Shown: positions 12,893 to 22,525 of the stretch, one piece after another
How positions within the stretch are numbered: position 1 is the stretch's first letter
How the letters are laid out: each line of letters opens with the position of its first letter
From: Ceratothoa steindachneri
Taxonomy: Eukaryota; Arthropoda; Malacostraca; Isopoda; Cymothoidae
Direction: 5' to 3'
Assembly (NCBI GenBank): GCA_963969495.1
Contig: OZ018329.1
Coordinates: 145,571,521 to 145,635,520, forward strand
Length of the DNA stretch: 64,000 nucleotides
Position numbers and translations under genes: made by a program
Notes under the pieces: generated by a model
What the model was told of the DNA's origin: nothing
Seen by the model: the letters and a program-made list of their open reading frames with translations, nothing else
Database searches by the model: none

Positions 12893-14149
12893 GCGGCAAT
12901 AATATAGGGAGTCGGTAAGAACAAGTATTTATTATATAGGTTAAACAAAACGTTTAGGCTATACATTATACACATATTTAGATAAATCTAATGTCTATCT
13001 TTCGTAAAAATTTCAAGTGAACAAATTGAACATTTAGTAAGTTATGAGGAAGTAAACAAACTATCTTCCAAATTGCATTATAGGACATTCAACGGTCAAT
13101 ATGGCTGTTTGTGAGAGACGAACGGTGTCTTATGTTCAAGAACAAAGGATTCTGTGCCTTTACTAATAGGGCAAGTCAAGTTCTGTGATAGCAACTATTG
13201 TAAGCAGGTCAAGAAATGTTGTGCAACGACTTGTAGCTCGTTTGAAGTCATCATGATCGAAAGATGCTAAACACAAAATCGATAGACCTCGTACAACGTC
13301 ACCAAGACAGGATCATCTTATGGTTAGAATGTCACTTAAAGATAGGTTTAAGAGTTCTGCTGAAATATCCCGCGAGTTAAGCTCTACGTCCGATGTCAAC
13401 GTATCGCGTAAAACAGTTTCCGGAGGTTTTGAGGTTCTGAGTTGCTTGCTCGGGGACAGGCAAAGAAACTTCTGATCTCCAAGAAGAATCAAGGAGCCCG
13501 TCTTTCTTACGCTCACGATCATGGTGTTTGGGCAGAAGAACAGTGGATGCAAGATCATTTTAGTGTTGAATCGAAGTTTACTGTGATTGGTTTCAATATC
13601 GGGATGTACGTCCGACGAAGATGTGGCGAAAGGTTATCTCGTGTATGTATGAAGAAGACAGTGAAATATGGCAGAGAAGGAAGTGTAGTGGTATGGGGAG
13701 TGATCTCTACCTCGACGGCCCGATCTCAACACTATAGAAAACGTTTGGAAGATTATTGGAGTTGGGGCGCGAAAGAGAATCCAAAGAACCAAGATGATCT
13801 GTGCGAATTATGGTAAAACGGGTGGAACAATATTACCACAACATTTTGTAATAAAGTAATTTAGTTCATGCGTAACAGATATCCGGAGGTCATTGCTAGT
13901 AAAAGGTTGGTCACAAAATATTAATAGTAACGGTTTCTTTTTCGTTCTTGTTCCATTTTCATTCTTTTTCTAAGTGACTTAAAATTTGGCCGCTGCAATT
14001 TGGAACAGAGTTTGTTTATTTCCTCATAACTTGTGAAATATTTAATCCATTCACTTGAAATTGTCACGAAAGATAGATATTAGATATATCTGAATCTATA
14101 ATAAATATTTAAATAAACTTATTCTTACTGACCTTTATATTATTGCCGA
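12893..14149 (+). mobile_element. Tc1-like transposon with ~200 bp terminal inverted repeats
   Basis: The left end reads 'gcggcaataatatagggag' and the reverse complement of the right end reads 'tcggcaataatataaagg'. Both are flanked by TA (12,891-12,892 and 14,150-14,151). The inverse similarity runs on for roughly 200 bp on each side, including 'atctatctttcgt' and 'gttatgaggaa', which is long for a Tc1 element. The element is 1,257 bp and holds one internally deleted transposase relic on the plus strand. Copy B has no such element. Confidence 0.85.
13210..13830 (+). pseudogene. Tc1 transposase relic, internally deleted
   Basis: The HTH part is visible near 13,320-13,430 (about M-S-L-K-D-R-F-K-S-S-A then V-S-R-K-T-V-S). 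The DDE domain follows in the frame 13,442-13,816: K-N-Q-G-A-R-L-S-Y-A, W-M-Q-D-H-F-S-V-E-S-K-F, Y-V-R-R-R-C-G-E, V-K-Y-G-R-E-G-S-V-V-V-W-G. Normal family members have S-D-E-S-K-F, so the first catalytic Asp is replaced by Val. After V-W-G-V-I-S the sequence jumps, in another frame, to P-D-L-N-T-I-E-N-V-W. The part holding the second catalytic Asp is therefore deleted, while the final Glu remains. The protein cannot be active. Confidence 0.85.
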
Positions 14150-14154
14150 TACTC

Positions 14155-15165
14155 TATTTCCGAGTTTTATCCAAGTTTATCTAAGAGTTGCTTTAGAGTT
14201 TGAAAAAACGGTGAAGTTTAGAAAAAATAAATATGTTGATCGAATCTTTTTAAATCTTTTACAACAAAATGAATTACAAATGGTGAAGTTCTGAAATCTT
14301 TTCATATTTAGGCATGATTGCTTTTTTTTCGTTTATTCGAAAGTTTTATCGAAGTTATTTATAAACTAGATTTTCTATTTTAAGTTTTATCAGGTGGAAA
14401 TAAATACTAGATCCTAAAAACGATTAAATCAAAATCAAATATTAAAGCAAATTTAGATGGAGAAAATAAAGAATCGTAAGGATTATTTTTTCCGTATTTA
14501 TAAAGAATTCCGGTACTTTTGTTTCTGGCGTTTTGGCCTAGAAAATAATCATCGATGGGAAAAACTTGACCAAGAAAAAATTATTAGAAGATATTTACTG
14601 GAAACCGTAGAATAAATATTAAGACCAAAGGGCCGTAGATGAACCCAAACAGGCCGCATGCCGGATACCGAAAGTCTGTCTGCGAAGCGCAAGCTCTCCT
14701 GTAAAGAATGGCTAAGCGCAATTTAATCTTGCTTCATTTTCTCACTTCGATGATTATTTTTCTAGGCCCAAGGACAAGAAAAATATCTATCGGGATTCTT
14801 TTAAAATACGAAAAAACAGTCAATAGAGTTCTTTTTTTCTCTATCAAACTTTTCTCTAAAATTTCACATTACTCTATTCCTTTTCGTGGCCAGTAGCTAT
14901 TTCCTCCTAATAAAGATTAAAATTTAAAATCTATTTAAGAAATAACCGATGAAACTTTGGAGCATACGAAAAAATTAAATAAAAAATACAGCCATGATTA
15001 AATTGAAAATAAATTTCTGAACATCACCATATATAAGATTTTTGCTTTCTAAAATTCCCAAAATAAATCGAATATAATATTTATTTTTTCTGAAATTTAG
15101 TATTTTGTTTTTTCAAACTCTACAGAAACTCTCAGAATGAACTTGGATAAAAACTTTCAATATAC
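14155..15165. repeat. AT-rich long inverted repeat (~1 kb)
   Basis: The segment at 14,155-14,245 ('gttttatccaagttta' ... 'gagtttgaaaaaac') returns as its reverse complement at 15,065-15,165 ('gttttttcaaactcta' ... 'cttggataaaaac'). Weaker inverse similarity continues inward, including the 'ggtgaagttctgaaa' type motif at 14,283. No transposase is seen. It could be a foldback or MITE-like element, or two inverted copies of the AT-rich repeat family at 15,940-16,260. It abuts the right TA of the Tc1 element at 14,151. Confidence 0.55.
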
Positions 15166-15939
15166 TTAGGTAATAAGCAAACTAAAAGAGCAAAAAAGAA
15201 ATACTATTATTCAAACTGGCGCCAAAAATCATGTTCTTAAAATATACTTTTATTGACGAAAAATAGAACTAATCTGACGTAGAAGTTTGTTTTACTAAGT
15301 TTGTGTCATAATTTGAAGGTTAAAAATAAAAAAATAGAATTAAAACCCATTTTATTAATCAAAAAGAGGAGCGGCTTCGTCATTTCTCCTTAAAGGATCA
15401 GCTTGCACTGCGTAGGCAGAAATTCGGTTTGTGGCTTAGGTCTTATCTGGCTCTAGCAATTTGGTTTTGACCAAAGAAAATTAAAGTATTTCCATTACAT
15501 ATTTGCTAATAATATATTATTGATTTATTCTTTAGTATTATACTTTTTTAGGCATAAATTCAAGAATTCCTTCCTGAATTCTTATCATATACCATAAAAA
15601 CGATCCTCACCATTTTTTGGGCAACTAAATTTTTCTTTATATACTAGAAATTAGCAGCCAAAAACCGCCCTGCCTAAATTTAACTCATTTTATGAAATTC
15701 ACGATTTATAATTATTTATTTTAATTTAATATTATTTAATAATCATATTTATTTTTCTGAACTCATAGAAAAAACTTTCAAAAAAGCTCTAAATATTTGA
15801 AAAACCAAACTTAATTTTAATAATTTTCGAAAATCTCTCGGAAACTCAATTTTTGAATACTTTTTCTTTTAAAATAATCCAAAACATTGAATAATCGCAT
15901 TTAATTTCAAAAGTTTCTCTATATTAATTTTTTTTAATA

Positions 15940-16260
15940 CCAGGCAATGGCTTCGCCACTCACCCTCCTGTACGGGAGGAGCTTGCGCTTCACTGCTATA
16001 ATTAAATTTTCTGAACTTCACCATTTGTAATTCTTTGGGTTTTAAAAACTTCACAAAATTTCGATACTTATATTTATTTCTGAACTTCACCATTTTGTTT
16101 TTTTATATTATAAAAGAATTATTAGAAATAACTTTTATAAAAAACATAAGTCATAACCAAACTAAGATGAAATTATTATTCAAATACTTAAAAAAATCCC
16201 TTTCTTAAATTATAGAGTTAGTTAAAACCAGGCAATGGCTTCACCACTCATGTTCTTTTG
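15940..16260 (+). repeat. Interspersed AT-rich repeat with GC-rich core (copy 1)
   Basis: The unit opens with 'accaggcaatggcttcgcca', then a small palindrome-like core ('ccctcctgtacgggagg'), then 'agcttgcgcttc', then an AT-rich body containing 'ttctgaacttcaccatt' twice. The body from 16,008 to 16,225 is about 90% identical to 22,300-22,517. A second start motif occurs at 16,229 and is cut by the next element. Related cores occur at 15,366 (plus) and about 14,650-14,705 (minus). The class is unknown. Confidence 0.7.
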
Positions 16261-16261
16261 G

Positions 16262-17120
16262 ACTTCTTCAGTTCGATTTGGCAAGCTGGATATCAGATTT
16301 TGGTGATATCTTGACTAAGATTGCTCCATTTTCTTCAATAAACACCAGTAACTTCTCCCAATTGGATGGTTTCTCTTTATTCACTGCCAGTTTGATGATT
16401 TTCGCCCACAAATTCTTCATTGAGTTTAAATCTGGTGAACTCCAGGAATAAGGTAGCAAAGGTTCAATGTTATCTTCAGGAAAGAACTTAGTTATTGCTT
16501 TTATTTTATGAAAAGGTGCGCTATCCTGCTGAAAATTAAGCTATCATTCTCAAAATGGTACTGAACCTTTGGTTAAAGGTGATGATAAAGCACGTTTTAG
16601 TACCATTTTGAGTTACTGGCAGTGTTCTTGGAAAAAAATTGTTTGTTCTCCAATTCCCATAGATAAGAGGCAGCCCAAGACAAGGAGTGTATCTTAAAGC
16701 TTCACTGTGGCTACGACACAGGACTTTTGAATCACTCGTCTTTTCTCATCCTAAGGAGGAATCTTCCGGAATCAAGTAAGCTTCATCAGAAAATATCACT
16801 TTGCCCAAGTCTTCAAGATTCCATTCTTTATATTTTCTACAAAAGTTGAGCCTATCCTTAAGGTTCTTCCTGGTGTAATGAGGCGAATTGGGAGCCCTTA
16901 TTGACTTGAAATATTCTTTGATTTAGCTCCCTATCGCTTGTTTTGAGTTCCTGGAAGATCTTTTGTTAAGAAGAGAAAAGAGGAGCGCTTTCACGAATCC
17001 TGTCTCTTGACGACGGTGAAGCATCCGGATACTGTCCATGTGGTTGCTTCTCGTGTAAGAGATCTGGGGCACTAACAATTTTGCCCAACAAAACTGCCCT
17101 GAACTCAAAATGGTACAAAA
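16262..17120 (-). pseudogene. Tc1-like transposase relic (minus strand)
   Basis: Read from about 17,110 downwards, an HTH-like region is followed near 16,780-16,880 by K-V-I-F-S-D-E-A-Y, holding the first catalytic Asp. At about 16,505-16,530 comes N-F-Q-Q-D-S-A-P-F-H, with the second Asp. At about 16,400-16,450 comes S-P-D-L-N-S-M-K-N-L-W, where family members have I-E-N, so the catalytic Glu is now Lys. The C-terminus runs to a stop at 16,268. Several stops and frameshifts break the chain. I count 35 residues between the second Asp and the Lys; the family norm is 34. No terminal repeats were found, so the element borders are not defined. Confidence 0.75.
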
Positions 17121-17267
17121 ACGTCTTTCATCAGATCATTTTCCCATTAGTTTGGTACAAATTTAGAGGTAATAACTCTACTTTTCATGATGATATCGCA
17201 TCTTATAACAAAGCTAAACAATAAAAAGTTTTGGGATGCAAAATAACATCGGCTTTTTGGACCTTAG

Positions 17268-17445
17268 ACCGGCAATTCTCCAGATTTGAACTCGAAAGAA
17301 AATTTACGGGTCATAATGAAATAGGCGGGTGATAAGCAAGAAGCCATCCAATTGTTACCAGTTGTCATTGTTTATTTAACAAAAAGGGAGCAATATTAGT
17401 CAAGATTTTATCAAAGATTTCTTCTGCCTCATGCCATAAACAAAC
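17268..17445 (+). pseudogene. Tc1-like transposase C-terminal fragment (plus strand)
   Basis: The plus strand at 17,275 reads S-P-D-L-N-S-K-E-N-L, keeping the catalytic Glu, then D-K-Q-E-A-I-Q-L-L, and the nucleotides 'ggagcaatattagtcaaga' match the C-terminal coding DNA of the neighbouring minus-strand relic. The fragment therefore belongs to the same family and faces its neighbour in opposite orientation. It has stops and at least one frameshift. Confidence 0.65.
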
Positions 17446-18010
17446 TGAAGCAGTCCTTAGGAACACGAAACATCACTGTGGGTATTGAGTCTGCGCATCA
17501 ATTGACTATATACTCATTGGCGAAATGGCCTTGAGTTCTAAATTTTGGTTTAGTTCACATAAAAATTATGTTACAAACATACTAAAACAAAATTCACCGC
17601 TTGAGATCTTCTATGAATTTTCTTATGTCAAAAAATATAGTAATCCGAAAATTATTTTCATGACTAAAGAGACTTCACAAATTGTAGATGCACAGGAATC
17701 TGAAAGTTCAATTTCAAGAGTGACCAAGGATCATTCCTCTTACTCTACCCTATTCTATTTTTTAATCTACTATTTATACTCATGAGTTTTCGTTATGAAA
17801 GTTTAATACCATCTTTCACCCTTTGTTAGGTTTTTATTGCTTAGAAAAGATTGGGTGAGATTAAACAAGTGACTTGAGAGTGAGCACGAGTTCTCATCGG
17901 GCACTGGGGAAGGGAGGGTGCGCTGATCCTCCAGGTTTTAGGTGTAGGAGGAGCATCACCCACGTTACACCATTCAGTCCATTACTGGTAGGACATTATA
18001 AAATCAAATT
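17446..18010. other. No recognised feature
   Basis: An 86-codon open frame at 17,525-17,785 has no recognisable motif. A GC-richer segment at 17,880-17,990 precedes the point where homology to copy B resumes. Confidence 0.35.
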
Positions 18011-19245
18011 CTCTGCCAACACTTGTCTCAAGCCTGGCTGAGAAAGGAGGAGGTTTGGCTGATTGGGGCAGAAACCTCATCCATAAATCACCACGATTAG
18101 AAGAAAATTAACTGTTCATTATTTCATTGCAAATATTTTACCCTTTTTCTAATATTGGTGGAGTCTAAATGATTATTAATGATTGCAATCACACAGAACT
18201 AATAATAATAAAATCAATGATGTCATAACGTACACAATTAAGCCTTATGTTCATTTCCTATTAAAAACTAGAAGTTTAAGACGAAGAAATTGAAGTTCAA
18301 CAGATAATAATAATATAATTGTGATATGCTGATTAAAGAGATAGAAAAAGAAAAGTGAAGATGTGTCTTTCGTCATTCAGTTTCTAGTTTGGATATCATT
18401 TTTTTGTTGTTCATCTTATTATTGACCTCTTTCATACGATCTTTCTTCAAGCCTTGTTTTAGTTTTTTACTTGTTTAAAGCGTCATTCACACATTGCGCA
18501 TCGCCCTTTTCAGATTCTTCGTAAATTATCGACATGTTCTATTAATAACATCTAAGTAATATTCCTGCCCAATCCCCACATACTTCCATCCAATCCACGT
18601 GAAAGTGGGAAATAATAACCATTGTGGAACCTATTACACTCTGTTAAACATGACTTAAGGCGTAATTATTGAAGTGAAAAACTAAATCAGAAGCATAAAC
18701 CCAGATCAAAAGTTGTGGTAATTTAGTGGCAAAGTTTTGTACGCTCCCAAATTAGCTTTGTTCTTTGAGCCTTTGAAAGGTTTGGGGTGATGGTATGACA
18801 AAGTTCATTTCATTCTTCCATCACTCAGTTCCGCAGAACCGGACGATTGGTTGATTTTTGTCAAAATATGATAAATGCGCCCATCAAATTGGGAATGAGT
18901 ACTAATACGCTAAACAGGACGCGGAAAATGTAAAGGAAGGAACGGGATTTAGTATTCTCTATCTAAGTTAGCAGTCGGATGATAGTTTAAAAATAGGAAG
19001 GTAAAATGATGAATAAAATGAATGTTGATGAAGTAAGAATTAAAAAATGAAACAAGAATGATGAAAATAACCGCAATAAAACACCCCAAGTATTGAAGAC
19101 TGATAAGAAACGCTTTAAGAACCATCTCAACCTAAATAAATAATAAGGTAAATTACAATGTAGGCAGTCATGGGATGTGGTGGGTGTTGCAATGTGTACC
19201 CACTTTTACACTGCTTCAGGCAAGCCTGTAGGTCCCTACACTATT
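18010..19245. other. Duplicated noncoding block 5 (copy A)
   Basis: It aligns with 44,385-45,745. Landmarks are 'gctgagaaagg', 'attcagtttctagtttgga' and 'gtgttgcaatgtgt'. Homology stops near 19,245, which marks the right edge of the duplication. No coding is seen. Confidence 0.6.
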
Positions 19246-20155
19246 GGATGAAAAAGATCCCTATAGTATGACGGCAAGAGTGATGGTTAAAAAAGCCTGT
19301 TGATACAGCTCGTTTTAGAACTGTTAAATTAGTCTATTGGATACAGTCACTTGCTTGGCGCGGAAGAAGAGCGTCCCCCAGTCCTGCCTGATAGAGTGTT
19401 AAGGTGGTGCTCGTTGCTATAGCAACCACTAAATGAATAAACATATAAAGAGACTTTGAGGAAATTAGAAAAATAGCTCTCATGGACATGGTATATGATA
19501 GAGGAACTAAAGGTTCATTTGCATTGGTATTTATATTTATCAGAATATTTTTTTGAAAATTATATAAATAGTTTCAGATGAAAGGTATCCTTCGATGGTA
19601 TCCATGAGCTCATTGCAGAGATTATTATTTTAAAGACTTTGCCGAGTTTTTATTTAGGCAACTATTTGATGTATTTGGATAGATCTATAACAGGGTTTAT
19701 TAATAGAACGTGTGGGCAATGGTTACTGTGCTCGCTTTTAGAAAACTGGGGAGAGATCGCTTTATATCACCCTCTTCTACCCAATATCTCTAACATTATA
19801 TCTCTGCAACGTGCTCTAGGAATTAGTAAATGTTAGTTTAACCTTTTTCTTCGACAGCGAAGTCCACCTGTCTTCTGCACAGTGTGGTTCCCGCAAGTTG
19901 CACTTCACGTCTGATGCTCCGCTCCGGCTATAAAATGCTATCTGCGACTCCTTCCTTCGTAGACAGCATTGCGGTAAAATGTTTTTTATTTGTAAAAAGC
20001 CTATGCTACCACATAGTGACATAGTATCAAGGAGACACTTCATGCAATAAGGATGGCGGAAACCTCTCAATGTTCATAGGTGAATTTTTCTTGCGCAAAA
20101 GGTTAGGAAGAGGAGATACCACAGGCAACTATCCACCGTGTCACAGTCTTTTTCC
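19246..20155. other. No recognised feature
   Basis: Short open frames on both strands (19,639-19,836 plus; 19,816-20,070 minus) show no recognisable domain. The region may hold the decayed RT core of the relic that follows. Confidence 0.3.
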
Positions 20156-20159
20156 TGTT

Positions 20160-21480
20160 CATCAACAGCATCATATGACTTGTGTGGTGCATTTCAGGCA
20201 CGTTTCCGGCTCGCCTGGATGTGGCGGTTTCGATGGTTTCCTTGGTCTTGTTTTAGACAGAAGCCTCACCTGGGAGGCTCGTATTCTAACCTTTAGGTAA
20301 TCTTGTTCATGCGGAAGAGTCATTATTCATTTAGTGACATTCTGCAAGTGAAGTGATGATAGAGAAAATGCTTGCTTTTCTAACGATGCTTTGTTCGTTG
20401 TACGCTTGTCTAAAGATGTAATTTTATGCACCTGGAGCCGAGCATTCATTTAGGAAGGTGTACTTGATCCACAACACTGGCTTCCGTCTGGTAACCAGTG
20501 CCTTCCGCAAGTAACCCATTGGCAGCTTACTTCTCGGTAAAGGTGATATACTACTATCTATGAGGCGCCTTAAGTGCATTTGCACTTGTACACTAGATCC
20601 TGATGTTTTTCTTAGTCACCAATGAACTTTCACTGTATCCACGGCCTATCTTGAGGGTTCATATGCCACTATTCATACAGTCATACCATAATCCATTTGG
20701 ATTTATAGGTAGAAAATCGTTTTGAAAGCTGCGTGTAGTTCTCAGGTTTGTGGCACCCCCATTCTGCCCATGATGCCACCCTGGAGTGCAGCACCTTTGA
20801 AAATTTGTCGCCACGCCTCTACTCCTGAAGCTTCCACACCGCCGTGAGAATTGCGTTCGAGCTTTCTGAGCAAACTGTGTGTTACACTGGATATGTGCCT
20901 CTGTACATGGTCGCTCTAAGTCCGAAGAAGGGTTTCTCTTCCTACGCGAGACCAGGCAATGTCTCTGTCTTCAACACCAAACTAGTTGACACACACGGCT
21001 CGGTACAAAGCGCTGTGAGTGATCTCAGGGAATTGAAGTCTCTCACCCCCTGGTTCGTGGTGTCTTTGATTCTACTGTTTCCGCGCTCCACTGGAGCCGT
21101 CATAGAGTCTGCGAAGAATGATCTACCAGACCAGAGGCTCGCTGGTACTCATAATGGGTATATGGCAAAGGATCAGGTCAACCCTCCATGATGCTTGGTA
21201 AAGTACATGGGAGACAGCCGATGGGATGAACTTAAATTTGCATGACCTCGCGCAGCCACAGTTCCCAAGGACTTACCCAGAAATACCGCGACGGTTTGAT
21301 GTCGCTATTTGTGCTCCTTGAATTGGGCTCACTCGCGGGACGCACCTTTATTTGCTGTAGGGATCCCATGAACTTCACTTCGATGACTGTTTTGTACTCC
21401 AGACTCTTCAGCCATTCTTCTTGAATGTTTAGGTCTACGGGATCTTCACTCGCGTTATCTGTTCAGGGACCGGGATGAGC
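20160..21480 (+). pseudogene. Non-LTR retrotransposon relic: RT end and RNase H
   Basis: At 20,235-20,280 the plus strand reads F-L-G-L-V-L-D-R-S-L-T-W-E, the segment after the RT palm of Jockey/I-group elements ('FLGLIFDRRLTW' type). At 20,900-21,030 an RNase H-like region is visible: S-P-K-K-G-F-S-S-Y-A then V-S-V-F-N-T-K-L-V, where active enzymes have A-E-L. In another frame, at about 21,055-21,095, F-D-S-T-V-S-A-L-H-W corresponds to the 'SDSxSAL' strand. The RT core with the Asp pair is not recognisable upstream. Frames change repeatedly. Assignment to a precise clade is uncertain. Confidence 0.5.
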
Positions 21481-22070
21481 GGGGTTGCTACCGCTTGTCC
21501 CATTTACTCGGAACGAGTTCGTACACACAGACTTATAGACTATCTGCCTTTCCTCCTACAATTTATTTGACTCATTTTAGTGTTATTAGGATGTTTCTGT
21601 CCCACTTGGTGGCAGGTTTTCCCTGACACCGAACGTGCTTCCTTCTCCTATTGTTTGTTATTTGCTATGGTTTGGAGCTCATCATTTTTGGGGGTTTCAT
21701 CTTTTTATTAATTTATTTTCTGTTTCTTAATGTAGCTTAGATCTAGGCGGAAAAGTAATTGCGGCAATTTGTGTCTTCTCTGGTAGTCAGTCACCAGTTG
21801 GGCAGCCTAGAGAAAAAAATCTCTAATCTCTTTAATTTCTGGACTGTATCATATGGGTACTGAACTTGAGTGTAAGACGGAGGCAAGTTCAGCTGTTGTG
21901 TTCGTCCTTCCACTCTATACTTCTCTGTGTGATTACCCTCTTTGACTATTCAAAATGATGCTTTTCAAAAATTTTAATTTCCCTAAATTTTCTAGTGCTT
22001 TAAGCATCTCATCTATAACCCTTTCTAACATAATTGCTCCCCCAATCTTTCCGTTTTCTTTCATAAATAA
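21481..22070. other. No recognised feature
   Basis: This may contain the 3' end of the preceding relic, but no poly-A or end motif is visible. Confidence 0.3.
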
Positions 22071-22074
22071 TATA

Positions 22075-22525
22075 AGATACCAGGCAATAGCTTCGCCACT
22101 CCTCCCTAAGGGGAAAGCTTACGCTTCGCTACTAAGATTAAAATTTAAAATCGAAAAAAAGCAACCATGGTTAAATTTTTAGAAATTTTCTGAACTTGGC
22201 CAATTATAATAATTTTGAATAGGAACTATAAACTATTTCCCCCCTTTTAAAATATCACGTTGCTAAAATATAGTTATAGAAGAAGATATATAAAAAAAAT
22301 TTAGGAACTTCACCATTTGTAATTTATTACATTTTAAAAAATTCACAAAATTTCGATGCTTATATTTATTTCTGAACTTCACCATTTTGTGTTTTGATAT
22401 TATAAAAGAATTATTAGAAATAACTTTGATAAAAAAACATAAGTCATGACCGGACTAAGATGAAATTCTCATTCAAATACTCAAAAAAATCCCCTTCTTA
22501 AATTATTGAGTTAGTAATAAATATA
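22075..22525 (+). repeat. Interspersed AT-rich repeat with GC-rich core (copy 2)
   Basis: It starts 'accaggcaatagcttcgcca' and continues with 'aagcttacgcttcgct' and the AT-rich body. The part 22,300-22,517 is about 90% identical to 16,008-16,225, higher than the identity between copies A and B, so this family moved or was copied after the segmental duplication. About 120 bp in the middle (22,150-22,290) are not in the other copy. Confidence 0.7.

Larger units (their letters stand above)
1..19245 (+). repeat. Segmental duplication, copy A (direct)
   Basis: This stretch is colinear with copy B at 31,990-45,745 in the same orientation. Matching landmarks are the 'ggcttcaactagtaaacaaa' segment (49 and 32,080), the sequence after 4,161 and 36,053, the block around 7,640-9,350 and 41,690-43,620, and the end around 19,170 and 45,680. 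Identity by eye is about 75-85%, with many small indels. A-only material is 5,650-6,480, the hAT at 9,701-12,375 and 12,735-18,010. The interval 870-4,150 could not be aligned with 32,750-36,045 although the two are almost equally long. The left edge may lie outside the window. No conserved open frame runs through both copies, so the duplicated unit looks noncoding. Confidence 0.85.
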
